From: Rhodococcus qingshengii
Lineage (GTDB): Bacteria; Actinomycetota; Actinomycetes; Mycobacteriales; Mycobacteriaceae
Length of the DNA stretch: 64,000 bases
Assembly: GCF_021025955.1 (NCBI RefSeq)
Contig: NZ_JAJNCL010000002.1
Span: 733,626 to 797,625, forward strand
Direction: 5' to 3'
Both the position numbers and the translations under genes were made by a program. Positions 47,569 through 56,429 of the stretch are shown here, in pieces. Each line of letters begins with the position of its first letter. The first letter of the stretch is position 1. The notes beneath the pieces were generated by a model. The model saw nothing but the letters and a program-made list of their open reading frames with translations. It was not told the DNA's origin and did not search any database.

Positions 47569-48231
47569 CTACTTCTGTGCGCTGAGCTTCCGGTAAGCGA
47601 GCACGTCGTCGATGATGCCGTACTCCTTGGCCTGCTCGGCCGTGAGGATCTTGTCGCGATCGGTGTCGACTCGGATGGTCTCCGGATCCTTGCCCGTGTG
47701 CAGCGACAGCGTGCTCTCCATGAGCCGACGCATACGCTCGATCTCCGCAGCCTGGATCTCCAGATCGGAAACCTGACCCTGGATGCCGCCCGTGGCCGGC
47801 TGGTGGATCAGAATGCGCGAGTTGGGGAGCGCGAAGCGCTTGCCCGGCGTACCACCGGCGAGAAGCACGGCAGCTGCCGAAGCAGCCTGACCGAGGCAGA
47901 CGGTGGAAATGTCGGCACGGACGTACTGCATCGTGTCGTAGATCGCCATCAGCGCGGTGAACGAACCACCGGGCGAGTTGATGTACATGGTGATGTCGCG
48001 GTCCGGATCCTGCGATTCGAGAACCAACAACTGCGCCATGAGGTCATTGGCGGAGACGTCGTCGACCTGCGAGCCGAGGAAGATGATGCGCTCCTCGAAC
48101 AGCTTGTTGTACGGGTCGGACGTCTTGACGCCGTAGCTGGTCTGCTCCGTGAACTGGGGCAGGATGTAGCGCGATTGGGGGCCTGACGGCGCCTGGCCGC
48201 CCAGCGAGTTAGCTCCGAAAAGATTGGTCAT
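47569..48231 (-). CDS. clpP2: ATP-dependent Clp protease proteolytic subunit ClpP2
   Basis: A 220-residue ClpP. The catalytic Ser is in [15 protein letters not shown], His in [13 protein letters not shown], and Asp in VDTDRDK. The N-terminal extension (about 40 residues) before IIFLG is processed in mycobacterial ClpP2. Together with ClpP1 it forms a mixed two-ring protease. It starts 48 bp after clpP1 and is the second gene of that pair. Confidence 0.97.
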   Translation of the reverse strand: MTNLFGANSLGGQAPSGPQSRYILPQFTEQTSYGVKTSDPYNKLFEERIIFLGSQVDDVSANDLMAQLLVLESQDPDRDITMYINSPGGSFTALMAIYDTMQYVRADISTVCLGQAASAAAVLLAGGTPGKRFALPNSRILIHQPATGGIQGQVSDLEIQAAEIERMRRLMESTLSLHTGKDPETIRVDTDRDKILTAEQAKEYGIIDDVLAYRKLSAQK

Positions 48232-48279
48232 CAGTTCTCCAAAGTATGAATTGGGCAGCGAAGGGATGGACGAACCGGC

Positions 48280-48906
48280 TCAGTTGCCGGTGCCGCCGGC
48301 CTGATTCGCACGGGAGACGACGTGGTCGACGAAGCCGTACTCGAGAGCTTCCTTCGCCGTGAACCAACGGTCACGGTCGGAGTCCGCGGTGATCTGCTCG
48401 ACCGTCTGACCGGTGTGCTGAGCGATCAGCTCGGCCATTTCGCGCTTGGTGTGCTTGAACTGCTCAGCCATGATCGCGATGTCGCTGGCGGAACCACCGA
48501 TACCGGCGGACGGCTGGTGCATCATGATGCGGGCGTGAGGCAGTGCGTATCGCTTGCCCTTGGTGCCGGCCGAGAGGAGGAACTGACCCATCGACGCTGC
48601 AAGGCCCATGCCGAAGGTGGCGATGTCACACTCGGCGAACTGCATGGTGTCGAAGATCGCCATACCTGCGGTCACGGATCCACCGGGCGAGTTGATGTAG
48701 AGCGAGATGTCTCGCGTCGGGTCCTCGGCCGAGAGCAGCAGGATCTGTGCGCACAGCTTGTTGGCGATGTCGTCGTCGACCTGGGTACCGAGGAAAATGA
48801 TGCGCTCGCGCAGCAAGCGCTCGTACACCGAGTCGCTGAGGTTCAACCCAGCGGTCGCTGAAGTCATGGCGGGACTCTGCAAAGTCTCCAGGTGATTGGA
48901 AGTCAC
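48280..48906 (-). CDS. clpP1: ATP-dependent Clp protease proteolytic subunit ClpP1
   Basis: A 208-residue ClpP. The catalytic Ser is in [16 protein letters not shown], His in [13 protein letters not shown] and Asp in ADSDRDRW. I give the GTG at 48906 (GGCAGG upstream); the ATG at 48864 would yield a protein closer to the length of other ClpP1 proteins and cannot be excluded. It is first in clpP1-clpP2 and is separated from tig by a strong hairpin, so it should have its own promoter in 48907-48982. Confidence 0.95.
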   Translation of the reverse strand: MTSNHLETLQSPAMTSATAGLNLSDSVYERLLRERIIFLGTQVDDDIANKLCAQILLLSAEDPTRDISLYINSPGGSVTAGMAIFDTMQFAECDIATFGMGLAASMGQFLLSAGTKGKRYALPHARIMMHQPSAGIGGSASDIAIMAEQFKHTKREMAELIAQHTGQTVEQITADSDRDRWFTAKEALEYGFVDHVVSRANQAGGTGN

Positions 48907-48982
48907 GGTACCTGCCTTCTATGTGGATCTACTTGTGCGGTGGATCGTCTGTGCGAAACACTTCTACTGACACAGACAGTAA

Positions 48983-49024
48983 CGAAGTAGGGCGGCACCG
49001 GAGTCCCGGTGCCGCCCTACTTCG
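48983..49024. terminator. Long perfect hairpin between tig and clpP1
   Basis: A 19-bp perfect stem (CGAAGTAGGGCGGCACCGG on the plus strand) with an AGTC loop lies 59 bp past the tig stop. It would end tig transcription before clpP1. Confidence 0.88.
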
Positions 49025-49083
49025 CTCAAAGCGGAAAACTCAGTGCAGTCGATCGTGGTGAAAACACCCGTCCGCCTGCGTTT

Positions 49084-50457
49084 TTACTTGTCTTCGCTCT
49101 CGGCGGAATCAGACGCATCCGCTTCGGTTTCGTCTTCGCTGCTGCCGAACAGCTCTGCGGTGTCGACAACGGCACCGGAGGTGTCCTTGACACCGGCCGA
49201 CTCGACGACGGACGCGAGAGCCTTGCCGCGACGAACGTCTGCGAAGACGGCGCCGAGCTGGTTGGCCTGCTGGATCTGCTGGATGAACTGCTCCGGAGCC
49301 ATGCCGTAACGCTGCGCCTGGAACAGGATGCGCTCAGTGAGCTCGTCCTGACCGACAGTGACGTTGCCCGCATCGGCGATCGAGTCGAGCAAGAGCTGCG
49401 TCTTGACGGAGCGCTCAGCGGCTTCCTGTGCATCCTTGTCGAACTCTTCGCGGCTGCTGCCCTGCTCTTCGAGGAGCTTGTTCAGTGCCTCTTCGTCGTG
49501 ATCGAGACCGTGAACGGCGTCGTGCAGTGCAGCGTCGACCTCAGCCTTGACGACGGCCTCCGGCAACGGAACCTCGACGGTCTCGAGCAGCTGCTCGAGA
49601 ACCTTGTCGCGGATCTGACCGGCCTGCTCGACCTTCCGGACGCGTGCGACGCGCTCACGGAGGTCTGCCTTCAGTTCTTCAAGGGTGTCGAACTCGCTGG
49701 CGAGCTGAGCGAACTCGTCGTCCTCAGCCGGAAGCTCGCGCTCCTTGACCGTCTGCACGGTCACGGTGACAACAGCTTCCTTGCCCGCGTACTCGCCGGC
49801 GACCAGCGTCGACGTGAAGTCCTTGGACTCCCCCGCCTTGAGGCCGATGATGGCTTCGTCGAGGCCCTCGATGAGCTGGCCCGATCCGACCTCGTGCGAC
49901 AGTCCGCTCGCGGTTGCCTCGGCAACGTTCTCGCCGTCGACGGTGGCCGACAGGTCGATCGAGACGAAGTCGCCGTCCTCGACTGCGCGGTCGACGCCGG
50001 TGAGGGTGCCGAAACGCTGACGCAGCGAAAGCAGCTGCTCTTCGATGGCTTCGTCGGTGATCTCGATCGGATCGACCTCGACGTTGATGGAGCTGAAGTC
50101 GGGAAGCTCGATCTCGGGGCGCACGTCGACCTCGGCGGTGAACTCGAGGAGCTCGCCGTCTTCGATCTTGGTGACCTCGATCTCGGGCTGGCCGATGGCC
50201 TTCACGCCGGCGCTGGTGACAGCCTCGGAGTAACGCGACGGCAGAGCGTCGTTGACGACCTGCTCGAGCACAGCGCCGCGACCGACACGTGCTTCGAGAA
50301 GGCGGGCCGGAGCCTTGCCGGGACGGAAGCCGGGGAGACGAATCTGCTGCGCGAGGGCCTTGTAGGCCTTGTCGAAATCAGACTTGAGTTCCGCGAAGGG
50401 CACCTCAACGTTGATACGGACTCGCGTCGGGCTGAGCTGCTCGACGGTGCTCTTCAC
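49084..50457 (-). CDS. tig: Trigger factor
   Basis: A 457-residue ribosome-bound chaperone and prolyl isomerase. The N-terminal domain begins [20 protein letters not shown] and carries the ribosome-docking signature [18 protein letters not shown]-type domain follows ([16 protein letters not shown]...), then the helical C-terminal domain and a very acidic tail ([17 protein letters not shown]). GTG 50457 has AAGGAG 10 bp upstream; the frame is open further upstream only because it passes through tRNA-Pro. Confidence 0.97.
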   Translation of the reverse strand: MKSTVEQLSPTRVRINVEVPFAELKSDFDKAYKALAQQIRLPGFRPGKAPARLLEARVGRGAVLEQVVNDALPSRYSEAVTSAGVKAIGQPEIEVTKIEDGELLEFTAEVDVRPEIELPDFSSINVEVDPIEITDEAIEEQLLSLRQRFGTLTGVDRAVEDGDFVSIDLSATVDGENVAEATASGLSHEVGSGQLIEGLDEAIIGLKAGESKDFTSTLVAGEYAGKEAVVTVTVQTVKERELPAEDDEFAQLASEFDTLEELKADLRERVARVRKVEQAGQIRDKVLEQLLETVEVPLPEAVVKAEVDAALHDAVHGLDHDEEALNKLLEEQGSSREEFDKDAQEAAERSVKTQLLLDSIADAGNVTVGQDELTERILFQAQRYGMAPEQFIQQIQQANQLGAVFADVRRGKALASVVESAGVKDTSGAVVDTAELFGSSEDETEADASDSAESEDK

Positions 50458-50522
50458 GAAACTTCGCTCCTTCGTCTGGTCTTGCTCACAACTTGTGTTG
50501 AATCGGTACTGCTGTCTGGCGC

Positions 50523-50559
50523 GGCACTTCACTCCCGTACGAGCTGGAGGTGAAGTGCC
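50523..50559. terminator. Hairpin between tRNA-Pro and trigger factor
   Basis: GGCACTTCAC pairs with GTGAAGTGCC around a 17-nt loop, 14 bp beyond the 3' end of tRNA-Pro. It could end the tRNA transcript or lie in the tig leader; there is no T run. Confidence 0.5.
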
Positions 50560-50573
50560 ATGTACGTACTTGT

Positions 50574-50646
50574 CGGGATGACAGGATTTGAACCTGCGAC
50601 CCTCCGCTCCCAAAGCGGATGCGCTACCAAGCTGCGCTACATCCCG
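50574..50646 (-). tRNA. tRNA-Pro (anticodon TGG)
   Basis: On the minus strand the 73-nt sequence folds as a cloverleaf: acceptor CGGGATG/CATCCCG, D-arm GCGC-AGCTTGGTA-GCGC, anticodon arm TCCGC-TTTGGGA-GCGGA with anticodon TGG, and T-arm CAGG-TTCAAAT-CCTG. CCA is not encoded. It reads CCA and wobble Pro codons. It lies upstream of tig on the same strand. Confidence 0.95.
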
Positions 50647-51039
50647 TTTCCGATCACATGAAACACACGATACGGCCATCCGAGGCCACTAAGAAAGCGG
50701 CCACAAGGCAGCCACCATCGGTGACCGCGCACAACCCTATCGCGCTCACTACTCTCTCACGAACCCGACCGCCATTTGTACACGGCCCGGCTGTCCACCC
50801 CGTCAGTATGTCATCCGACCGCAGCCACATACAGCCTTGCCTCAACTGCCATTCAGAGCCGGAATCAGAAGCCGCGCCTCCGGCCGAGACACCCCGACTC
50901 GCCGAGCAATTCGCCAATTCCCCAGGTGAACGACGGTCTCGAACTTCTCCGACCCCCCGATTATGAAATCCGGTGGGGCATTGGGTACAGTTTCGTATCG
51001 CAGACGACGAACACGGCGATCCCGAGTTGTCGTATGCAC
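50647..51039. other. Spacer between the two divergent tRNA genes
   Basis: 393 bp with no supported gene; small open frames here lack ribosome sites. It must contain the promoters of both tRNAs. A weak -35/-10 pair (TTGGGT then TATCGC at about 50987-51003) lies just upstream of tRNA-Gly. Confidence 0.5.
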
Positions 51040-51113
51040 GGGGATGTAGCTCAATGGTAGAGCCTCAGTCTTCCAAACTGATCACGCGGGTTCGATTCCC
51101 GTCATCCCCTCCA
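51040..51113 (+). tRNA. tRNA-Gly (anticodon TCC)
   Basis: A 71-nt cloverleaf plus an encoded CCA (51111-51113): acceptor GGGGATG/CATCCCC, D-arm GCTC-AATGGTA-GAGC, anticodon arm TCAGT-CTTCCAA-ACTGA with anticodon TCC, T-arm GCGGG-TTCGATT-CCCGT. It reads GGA and, by wobble, GGG. A strong terminator follows 16 bp later. Confidence 0.95.
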
Positions 51114-51129
51114 TCAGGAGGGAAACTCC

Positions 51130-51168
51130 GCAAAAATCCGCACCGGCCCAGCCGGTGCGGATTTTTGC
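51130..51168 (+). terminator. Intrinsic terminator of tRNA-Gly
   Basis: GCAAAAATCCGCACCGGC pairs perfectly with the segment at 51151-51168 around a CCA loop, and the 3' arm ends in ATTTTTGC, giving a proper T run. Confidence 0.92.
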
Positions 51169-51251
51169 GTTAAGACTTTGTGTACTCCGACCACTCCCCG
51201 GCGGTCCGTATCCTGGAGTTGTCCGGATCGATTCTGCTCGGGAGGCCACTC

Positions 51252-52088
51252 GTGACCACGATTCTTCTCATACTCGTCGTTCTGGCCGTAGTCGTATTTC
51301 TGGTCATGAAAAGCCAGCAACGCGGTTCCAGCCACAGCGCAACACAACTCGACGATGCGAAAGCCGATGCCCGGCAGGCGATCGAACGCCTCGGCGGTCA
51401 GGTCTACAACCTGACCGGCAGTGACGACGCGTCGCGCCAAGCCCTCGCCGACGCAGGCGAACGGTACAACGCCGCAGGATCGCAGATCGACCAGGCCGCA
51501 ACGCCGGTTCAGGCTCGTCTCGCGAAACAGACTGCCCTGGAAGGGCTTTACTACATCCGCGCGGCACGGGTGGCGATGGGCATGGATCCGGGGCCGGAAG
51601 TCCCCTCCATCGACGGACAGAAGGCTGCGGGTTCTGTCACCGAAGACCGTGAGGTCGAATTCGAGGGCCGCAAGGTCGCCGCATCACCCAATCCGTCGTC
51701 GCACACACCCAACTACTACCCCGGTGGCCGAGTCGCAGGTCGCCCGGTCCCGGCCGGGTGGTACTCCGAACCTTGGTGGAAGCCTGCCCTCGTCGCCGGT
51801 GCCTGGGGTCTGGGTTCAGTGATGCTGTTCTCGACCATGTTCTCTGGAATGGCCGGGGTTCCTTACGGCGCAGAAGCTTTCGCCCAGGGTGGCGATCCCG
51901 GCGCCGATTCAGGGGCCGATTCAGGGGCCGGTGGCTCAGGAGATCAGGGCATGGACGCCGGTGATCCCGGTGCGGACCAAGGAAGTATTGACAACACCGA
52001 TTTCACCGCAGACGGTGGAGGCAGCGACTACGGGGACTTCGGAGGCGGCGATTTCGGTGGTGGAGACTTCGGCGGCTTCGACTTCTAA
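51252..52088 (+). CDS. Membrane protein with coiled-coil and Gly/Asp-rich tail (DUF1542-like)
   Basis: A 278-residue protein. A single N-terminal transmembrane helix (TTILLILVVLAVVVFLVM) is followed by a charged helical region (SATQLDDAKADARQAIERLGGQVYNLTG, about 25-110), then GWYSEPWWKPALVAGAWGLGSVMLFSTM, a second hydrophobic stretch, and a low-complexity end of repeated GADSGA and GDFGGGDFGG. Actinobacterial proteins of this layout are annotated DUF1542; function unknown. GTG 51252 has GGGAGG 7 bp upstream, preferred over earlier codons. The end overlaps nei2 by 4 bp, convergently. Confidence 0.75.
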   Translation: MTTILLILVVLAVVVFLVMKSQQRGSSHSATQLDDAKADARQAIERLGGQVYNLTGSDDASRQALADAGERYNAAGSQIDQAATPVQARLAKQTALEGLYYIRAARVAMGMDPGPEVPSIDGQKAAGSVTEDREVEFEGRKVAASPNPSSHTPNYYPGGRVAGRPVPAGWYSEPWWKPALVAGAWGLGSVMLFSTMFSGMAGVPYGAEAFAQGGDPGADSGADSGAGGSGDQGMDAGDPGADQGSIDNTDFTADGGGSDYGDFGGGDFGGGDFGGFDF

Positions 52089-52882
52089 GCCGACTGACAC
52101 ACCGGGCACCAGAACAAGTTTCGTGCCTTCATAACGGAATGCAGGATCGGTGTGCCGCACACGCGGCACGGCGATCCTGCTCTTCTGTAGACATAGGTCC
52201 GCGGACGATCTTTTGCGTACGCCGGATCGCCGTTGTCGTGCTCGGCGCGAACGACGTGCATCTTCCCGCGTCTGACGCCGAGTTTCATCAATTCGACAAG
52301 GTCTGCCCACATGGCGGTCCACTCGCCGTGGGAGACGAGATTCCCCGGTCGTTCAGGGTTGATTCCGTGACGAAAGAGAAGTTCGGCGCGATAAACGTTG
52401 CCGACACCTGCGAGGACCGCCTGGTCCATCAGCAGGGCGCCGATTGCCATCTTGGACTTGGAGATTCGCATCCAAGCCTTCTGCGGATCCGCGTCGCGGC
52501 GCAGTGGGTCCGGCCCGAGCCGGGCTTCTATCGCGGCGACCTGAGGCGGTAGCAGGACTTCGCAGGCGGTGGGACCACGAAGGTCGGTGCCGAAATCGGC
52601 ACCGACCATTCGCATCCGGACCTGGCCTACCGGTTCTTCCATCGGCAGGGTGGCGTCGGTGAACTTTCCGTACAAACCGAGGTGTACGTGAACTGTCAAT
52701 CCATTGTCGTACGTGTGCCAGAGGTGCTTTCCCCAGGCATCCGAGGACGTGAGTACGTGTCCGTCCACCAGGCGCGCGTCCTCGGCGAATCTGCCTTGCG
52801 GACTGAGCACGCGGACCGGTGAACCGACGAACTTGCGGGCATGCAACCGTGCCAGCCGGTGCAGGGTATGACCTTCAGGCAC
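52085..52882 (-). CDS. nei: Fpg/Nei-family DNA glycosylase (endonuclease VIII, Nei2)
   Basis: A 265-residue base-excision enzyme. The N-terminal PEGHTLHRLA supplies catalytic Pro2 and Glu3, the helix-two-turn-helix is in DQAVLAGVGNVYRAELLFRHGI, and the zinc finger has CRVCGTPI...CPVCQSA. It removes oxidised pyrimidines and nicks the strand. Order nei-rpiB matches M. tuberculosis Rv2464c-Rv2465c. It is 15 bp downstream of rpiB. Confidence 0.93.
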   Translation of the reverse strand: MPEGHTLHRLARLHARKFVGSPVRVLSPQGRFAEDARLVDGHVLTSSDAWGKHLWHTYDNGLTVHVHLGLYGKFTDATLPMEEPVGQVRMRMVGADFGTDLRGPTACEVLLPPQVAAIEARLGPDPLRRDADPQKAWMRISKSKMAIGALLMDQAVLAGVGNVYRAELLFRHGINPERPGNLVSHGEWTAMWADLVELMKLGVRRGKMHVVRAEHDNGDPAYAKDRPRTYVYRRAGSPCRVCGTPILHSVMKARNLFWCPVCQSA

Positions 52883-52897
52883 GGAACAACTTTCGGA

Positions 52898-53371
52898 TCA
52901 GGCTTGCGGCAGAGCCGGTGCCACGCCGGTCTTCTCGTACTCGGACAAGATGTCGATACGACGCTGGTGGCGCTCTTCACCCGACCATGCGGTGGCGAGG
53001 AAAGCGTCGACGATGGCAAGCGACTCCTCGAGGGAATGCATACGTCCGCCGATGCCGATCAGCTGAGCGTTGTTGTGCTCGCGGGCCAGCTTCGCCGTTT
53101 CGACGCTCCAGGCGAGGGCGCACCGTGCGCCGGGAACCTTGTTCGCTGCGATCTGCTCGCCGTTGCCACTGCCACCGAGGACGATTCCCAGGCTGCCCTC
53201 GTCGGCGACGACACGCTTTGCGGCTTCGATGCAGAAGGCCGGGTAGTCGTCCACGGCGTCGTACTCGTGAGCACCACAGTCGATGGCCTCGTGGCCGTTC
53301 GCTTTCAGGTGTTCGATGATCTCGTTCTTACGTTCGAATCCGGCATGGTCGGCACCCAGGTATACGCGCAT
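52898..53371 (-). CDS. rpiB: Ribose-5-phosphate isomerase B
   Basis: A 157-residue RpiB that interconverts ribose 5-phosphate and ribulose 5-phosphate. MRVYLGADHAGFE at the start and GIVLGGSGNGEQIAANKV (active-site Glu72, as in the mycobacterial enzyme) are diagnostic; RHQRRIDILSEYE is at the end. It is likely co-transcribed with nei2. Confidence 0.95.
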   Translation of the reverse strand: MRVYLGADHAGFERKNEIIEHLKANGHEAIDCGAHEYDAVDDYPAFCIEAAKRVVADEGSLGIVLGGSGNGEQIAANKVPGARCALAWSVETAKLAREHNNAQLIGIGGRMHSLEESLAIVDAFLATAWSGEERHQRRIDILSEYEKTGVAPALPQA

Positions 53372-53471
53372 GGCGACAATTCTCTCAGGCCCGACCAGCC
53401 GGGCGCACCCGGGTCGACGTCACACTTTCAGGAGCGCGCATCGCCGTGCGAGCGCACCTATCGTGGTGCCC

Positions 53472-54350
53472 ATGTACCCCGCCAACGTTCAGGCCGCTGC
53501 ACCCGCCATTCGCGTGTCACCGGGCAATGACGCGGTTCGCCACCCGTGGGAAATCCCGCTACTCGTGCTCGCGGTTCTGACGACGGTCGTCACTTATGTG
53601 GTGGCGATCGTTCTGATCGCTGCGGGTGATCTGTCGACGTGGATCCTCGTGGTGCTCGCGGCTCCGATCTTGCTGTTCCTCGCGCGAGGTCAGCTGTACG
53701 GATCGCAGCAGGTCAACGGAATCAAGATGACGCCTTCACAATTTCCGGAGGGGTATCAGCTGGTTGCCGAGGCTGCCGCACGGTTCGGCATGAAAACTCC
53801 GCCGGATGCCTACGTCGTGCTGGGGAACGGGCGGATCAACGCGTTTGCGTCAGGGCACGGATTTCGCCGTTTTGTCGTCGTCTACAGCGACCTGTTCGAA
53901 GTCGGTGGGCAGGCACGCGAGCCCGATGCGCTCGCATTCATCATCGGCCACGAGGTCGGCCACATCGCTGCTGGGCATGCGTCGTACTGGCGCCAGTGGG
54001 GACAGTTCGCGTCGAACTACATTCCGGTGATCGGATCTTCGCTGTCGCGTTCCATGGAGTACACGGCGGACAACTTCGGCTTTCACATGCGCCCACAGGG
54101 CGCACCGGGCGCGATGGGCGTCCTCGGCGCGGGAAAGTACCTGGTGGGCCTGGTCGGATTCGACGAACTCGCCGATCGCGCGACACTCGAATCCGGTTTC
54201 TTCCCGTGGTTCGTCAACATCTTGTCGTCGCATCCGGTGCTGACCTGGCGTGCGGCTGCGCTTCGCAACCGCACGCACTCAGGGCATCTGTTCTTCCGGC
54301 CGGGTCAGCTCTACCGAAATCCGGCGCTCACTGCCGCTCAGTCGAACTGA
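53472..54350 (+). CDS. M48-family zinc metalloprotease, membrane-bound
   Basis: A 292-residue protease. Two N-terminal transmembrane helices (about 30-55 and 59-75) precede the zinc domain, with [10 protein letters not shown] (H160, E161, H164) and a distal Glu in [12 protein letters not shown]. This is the HtpX/Oma1-like M48 type, probably acting on misfolded or regulatory membrane proteins. The ATG at 53472 is the likely start. Its end overlaps the next gene on the opposite strand by 13 bp. Confidence 0.88.
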   Translation: MYPANVQAAAPAIRVSPGNDAVRHPWEIPLLVLAVLTTVVTYVVAIVLIAAGDLSTWILVVLAAPILLFLARGQLYGSQQVNGIKMTPSQFPEGYQLVAEAAARFGMKTPPDAYVVLGNGRINAFASGHGFRRFVVVYSDLFEVGGQAREPDALAFIIGHEVGHIAAGHASYWRQWGQFASNYIPVIGSSLSRSMEYTADNFGFHMRPQGAPGAMGVLGAGKYLVGLVGFDELADRATLESGFFPWFVNILSSHPVLTWRAAALRNRTHSGHLFFRPGQLYRNPALTAAQSN

Positions 54351-54961
54351 GGATCCTCGTTGCGGGTCCGCTTGAGCTCGAAGAAGTGGGGGTAGCCGGC
54401 CAGCGCGACTGCGCCGTCCCACACCTTGCCTGCGTCCTCGCCTCGCGGGATGCGCGAAAGCACGGGACCGAAGAAAGCCACACCGTTGACATGGATCGTC
54501 GGGGTTCCGACGTCGGGTCCGACGGCGTCCATGCCCTTGTGATGGCTCTCGCGCAGAGCCTCGTCGTACTTGTCGGTGTCGGCGGCCTCGGCCAGTTCAG
54601 GTGGCAGGCCGACCTCGGCGAGGGACGACTTGATGACGTCGGCGAAGTCCTTGTTTCCCTCGTTATGAATCTTCGTGCCCATCGCCGTGTACAGCGGCAG
54701 GAGGATATCGTCACCCTTCAGCTGCGCTGCAGCGATAGCGACGCGGACCGGTCCCCAGGCCTTGGTCATCATCTCGCGGTACTCGTCTGGCAGGTCGCGG
54801 CCCTCGTTGAGAACCGCAAGGCTCATCACGTGGAACTTGGCCTCGATGTCGCGTACCTGCTGGGCCTCGAGAATCCAGCGCGAGGTGATCCAGCACCACG
54901 GGCAGAGCGGGTCGAACCAGAAGTCAGCAGTGTCCGTGGTCTTGCTCGAGGTTGCGCTCAC
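54338..54961 (-). CDS. Mycothiol-dependent nitroreductase/DsbA-like protein (Rv2466c family)
   Basis: A 207-residue thioredoxin-fold DsbA-like protein with the active site CPWC in [16 protein letters not shown] (residues 20-23). It lacks a signal peptide, so it is cytosolic. [19 protein letters not shown] supplies the cis-Pro loop. Close relatives (Rv2466c) use mycothiol to reduce disulfides and nitro compounds, consistent with a mycothiol-producing actinobacterium. Divergent to the FAD reductase downstream. Confidence 0.87.
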   Translation of the reverse strand: MSATSSKTTDTADFWFDPLCPWCWITSRWILEAQQVRDIEAKFHVMSLAVLNEGRDLPDEYREMMTKAWGPVRVAIAAAQLKGDDILLPLYTAMGTKIHNEGNKDFADVIKSSLAEVGLPPELAEAADTDKYDEALRESHHKGMDAVGPDVGTPTIHVNGVAFFGPVLSRIPRGEDAGKVWDGAVALAGYPHFFELKRTRNEDPQFD

Positions 54962-55128
54962 GAAGAAACTCCCTATCAGTTCATGTCGGTCAGGTCATAT
55001 CAGTTCGGGGACATATCTCCCGTCCTGCCAACAATCATGAACCCGCAATCCTTCCCGCGCTTTCCCCCGAACCACCTTCCGATCGCAGTAGTGTCGAAAA
55101 GAAACGAGTGCGAAGGAGTGGTTCGGTA

Positions 55129-56364
55129 ATGAGCACCAACCGGAGATTCGTGATCGTCGGCGGCGGGCTCGCGGGCGCAAAGATGGCAGAAGCCCTGCGT
55201 GACAGAGATTTCGACGGTGAAATCACCGTCTTGAGCGAAGAAGACCACCTTCCGTACGAGCGTCCGCCGCTGTCGAAAGAGTTCTTCGCGGGAAAGAAAA
55301 CACTCCCCGAATTCACCGTCCACGACGGCGAGTGGTTCCGCGACCATCGCGTCGATCTTCGACCGGGAACCACGGCAACGGCGATTGACACCGCTGCGCA
55401 CACCGTCTCACTTCCGGACGGTTCCACGATCGGCTACGACAAGCTCGCCCTGGCCACCGGTTCACGTTCGCGGCGCCTCGACATCCCGGGGGCCGACGCC
55501 GAAGGCGTTCACTACGTGCGAACAGTCGATCAAGCCGCTGCGCTGCTGCGCACCCTGGCCGCCGACAAGAGACTCGTCGTGATCGGTGCCGGCTGGATCG
55601 GTCTCGAAATTGCCGCGTCGGCTCGCGGTTTCGACGTCGACGTCACCGTGCTCGAACATGCCGACCTCCCGCTCGAATCGACGCTCGGCCCGGAAATGGG
55701 TGAGGTCTTCGCCGCACTGCACCGCCAGAACGGCGTCGACTTGCGCACCGGCACGGACGTCAGCGCAATCTCCGTCGACGGCGATCAAGCTTCGGGTGTC
55801 ACCTTGAGCGATGGAACCGTGATTCCCGCCGACGCTGTGTTGATCGCTGTCGGAGCATTGCCCAACACCGAGTTGGCGTCGGAGGCGGGTATCGACGTCG
55901 ACAACGGAGTTCTCGTCGACGCCGGTCTGCAGAGCAGCGACGCCGACGTCGTCGCGGTAGGAGACATCGCGGCCGCACAGCATCCGATTCTGAATGCACG
56001 AATTCGGGTGGAGCACTGGGCAAACGCGCTCAACCAACCCGAGACGGCTGCAGACACCATGTTGGGGCGGCCCGCCGAGTACGTGCGCATGCCGTATTTC
56101 TTCACCGATCAGTACGACCTCGGTATGGAATACGTGGGCCACGCACCACATGGCGCGTATTCCCGTGTGGTCACTCGCGGTGACGTCGACAAGCGCGAGT
56201 TCCTGGCGTTCTGGCTCGATTCCGCGAACAAGGTACTCGCCGGCATGAACGTGAACATCTGGGATGCCGGTGACGCCATCAAGGAACTGGTCGCATCTTC
56301 GCGCCCCGTCGATCCGGATCGGTTGGCCGATCCACAGATTCCGCTGGCAGAAGCGTCCGCTTGA
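55129..56364 (+). CDS. FAD-dependent NAD(P)H reductase, ferredoxin/rubredoxin reductase type
   Basis: A 411-residue pyridine-nucleotide-disulfide-fold reductase. The FAD loop FVIVGGGLAGAKMAEAL is at residues 6-22, NAD loop LVVIGAGWIGLEIAASA near 147-163, and VVAVGDIAAA near the end; PYERPPLSKE is typical of the ferredoxin-reductase family used by P450 and dioxygenase systems. No ferredoxin or oxygenase gene is adjacent, so the electron acceptor is unknown. AAGGAG lies 11 bp before ATG 55129. Confidence 0.88.
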   Translation: MSTNRRFVIVGGGLAGAKMAEALRDRDFDGEITVLSEEDHLPYERPPLSKEFFAGKKTLPEFTVHDGEWFRDHRVDLRPGTTATAIDTAAHTVSLPDGSTIGYDKLALATGSRSRRLDIPGADAEGVHYVRTVDQAAALLRTLAADKRLVVIGAGWIGLEIAASARGFDVDVTVLEHADLPLESTLGPEMGEVFAALHRQNGVDLRTGTDVSAISVDGDQASGVTLSDGTVIPADAVLIAVGALPNTELASEAGIDVDNGVLVDAGLQSSDADVVAVGDIAAAQHPILNARIRVEHWANALNQPETAADTMLGRPAEYVRMPYFFTDQYDLGMEYVGHAPHGAYSRVVTRGDVDKREFLAFWLDSANKVLAGMNVNIWDAGDAIKELVASSRPVDPDRLADPQIPLAEASA

Positions 56365-56429
56365 GTAAAGCCGTTCTCTTCGTGATGGGATGGACGTAAT
56401 AGATCCGCACCATCAACGAGGAGATCTTT

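Noticed and set aside
50654..50917. An 87-codon minus-strand open frame between the tRNA genes
   Set aside because: No ribosome site, no motif, cysteine and glycine-rich composition typical of a chance frame.
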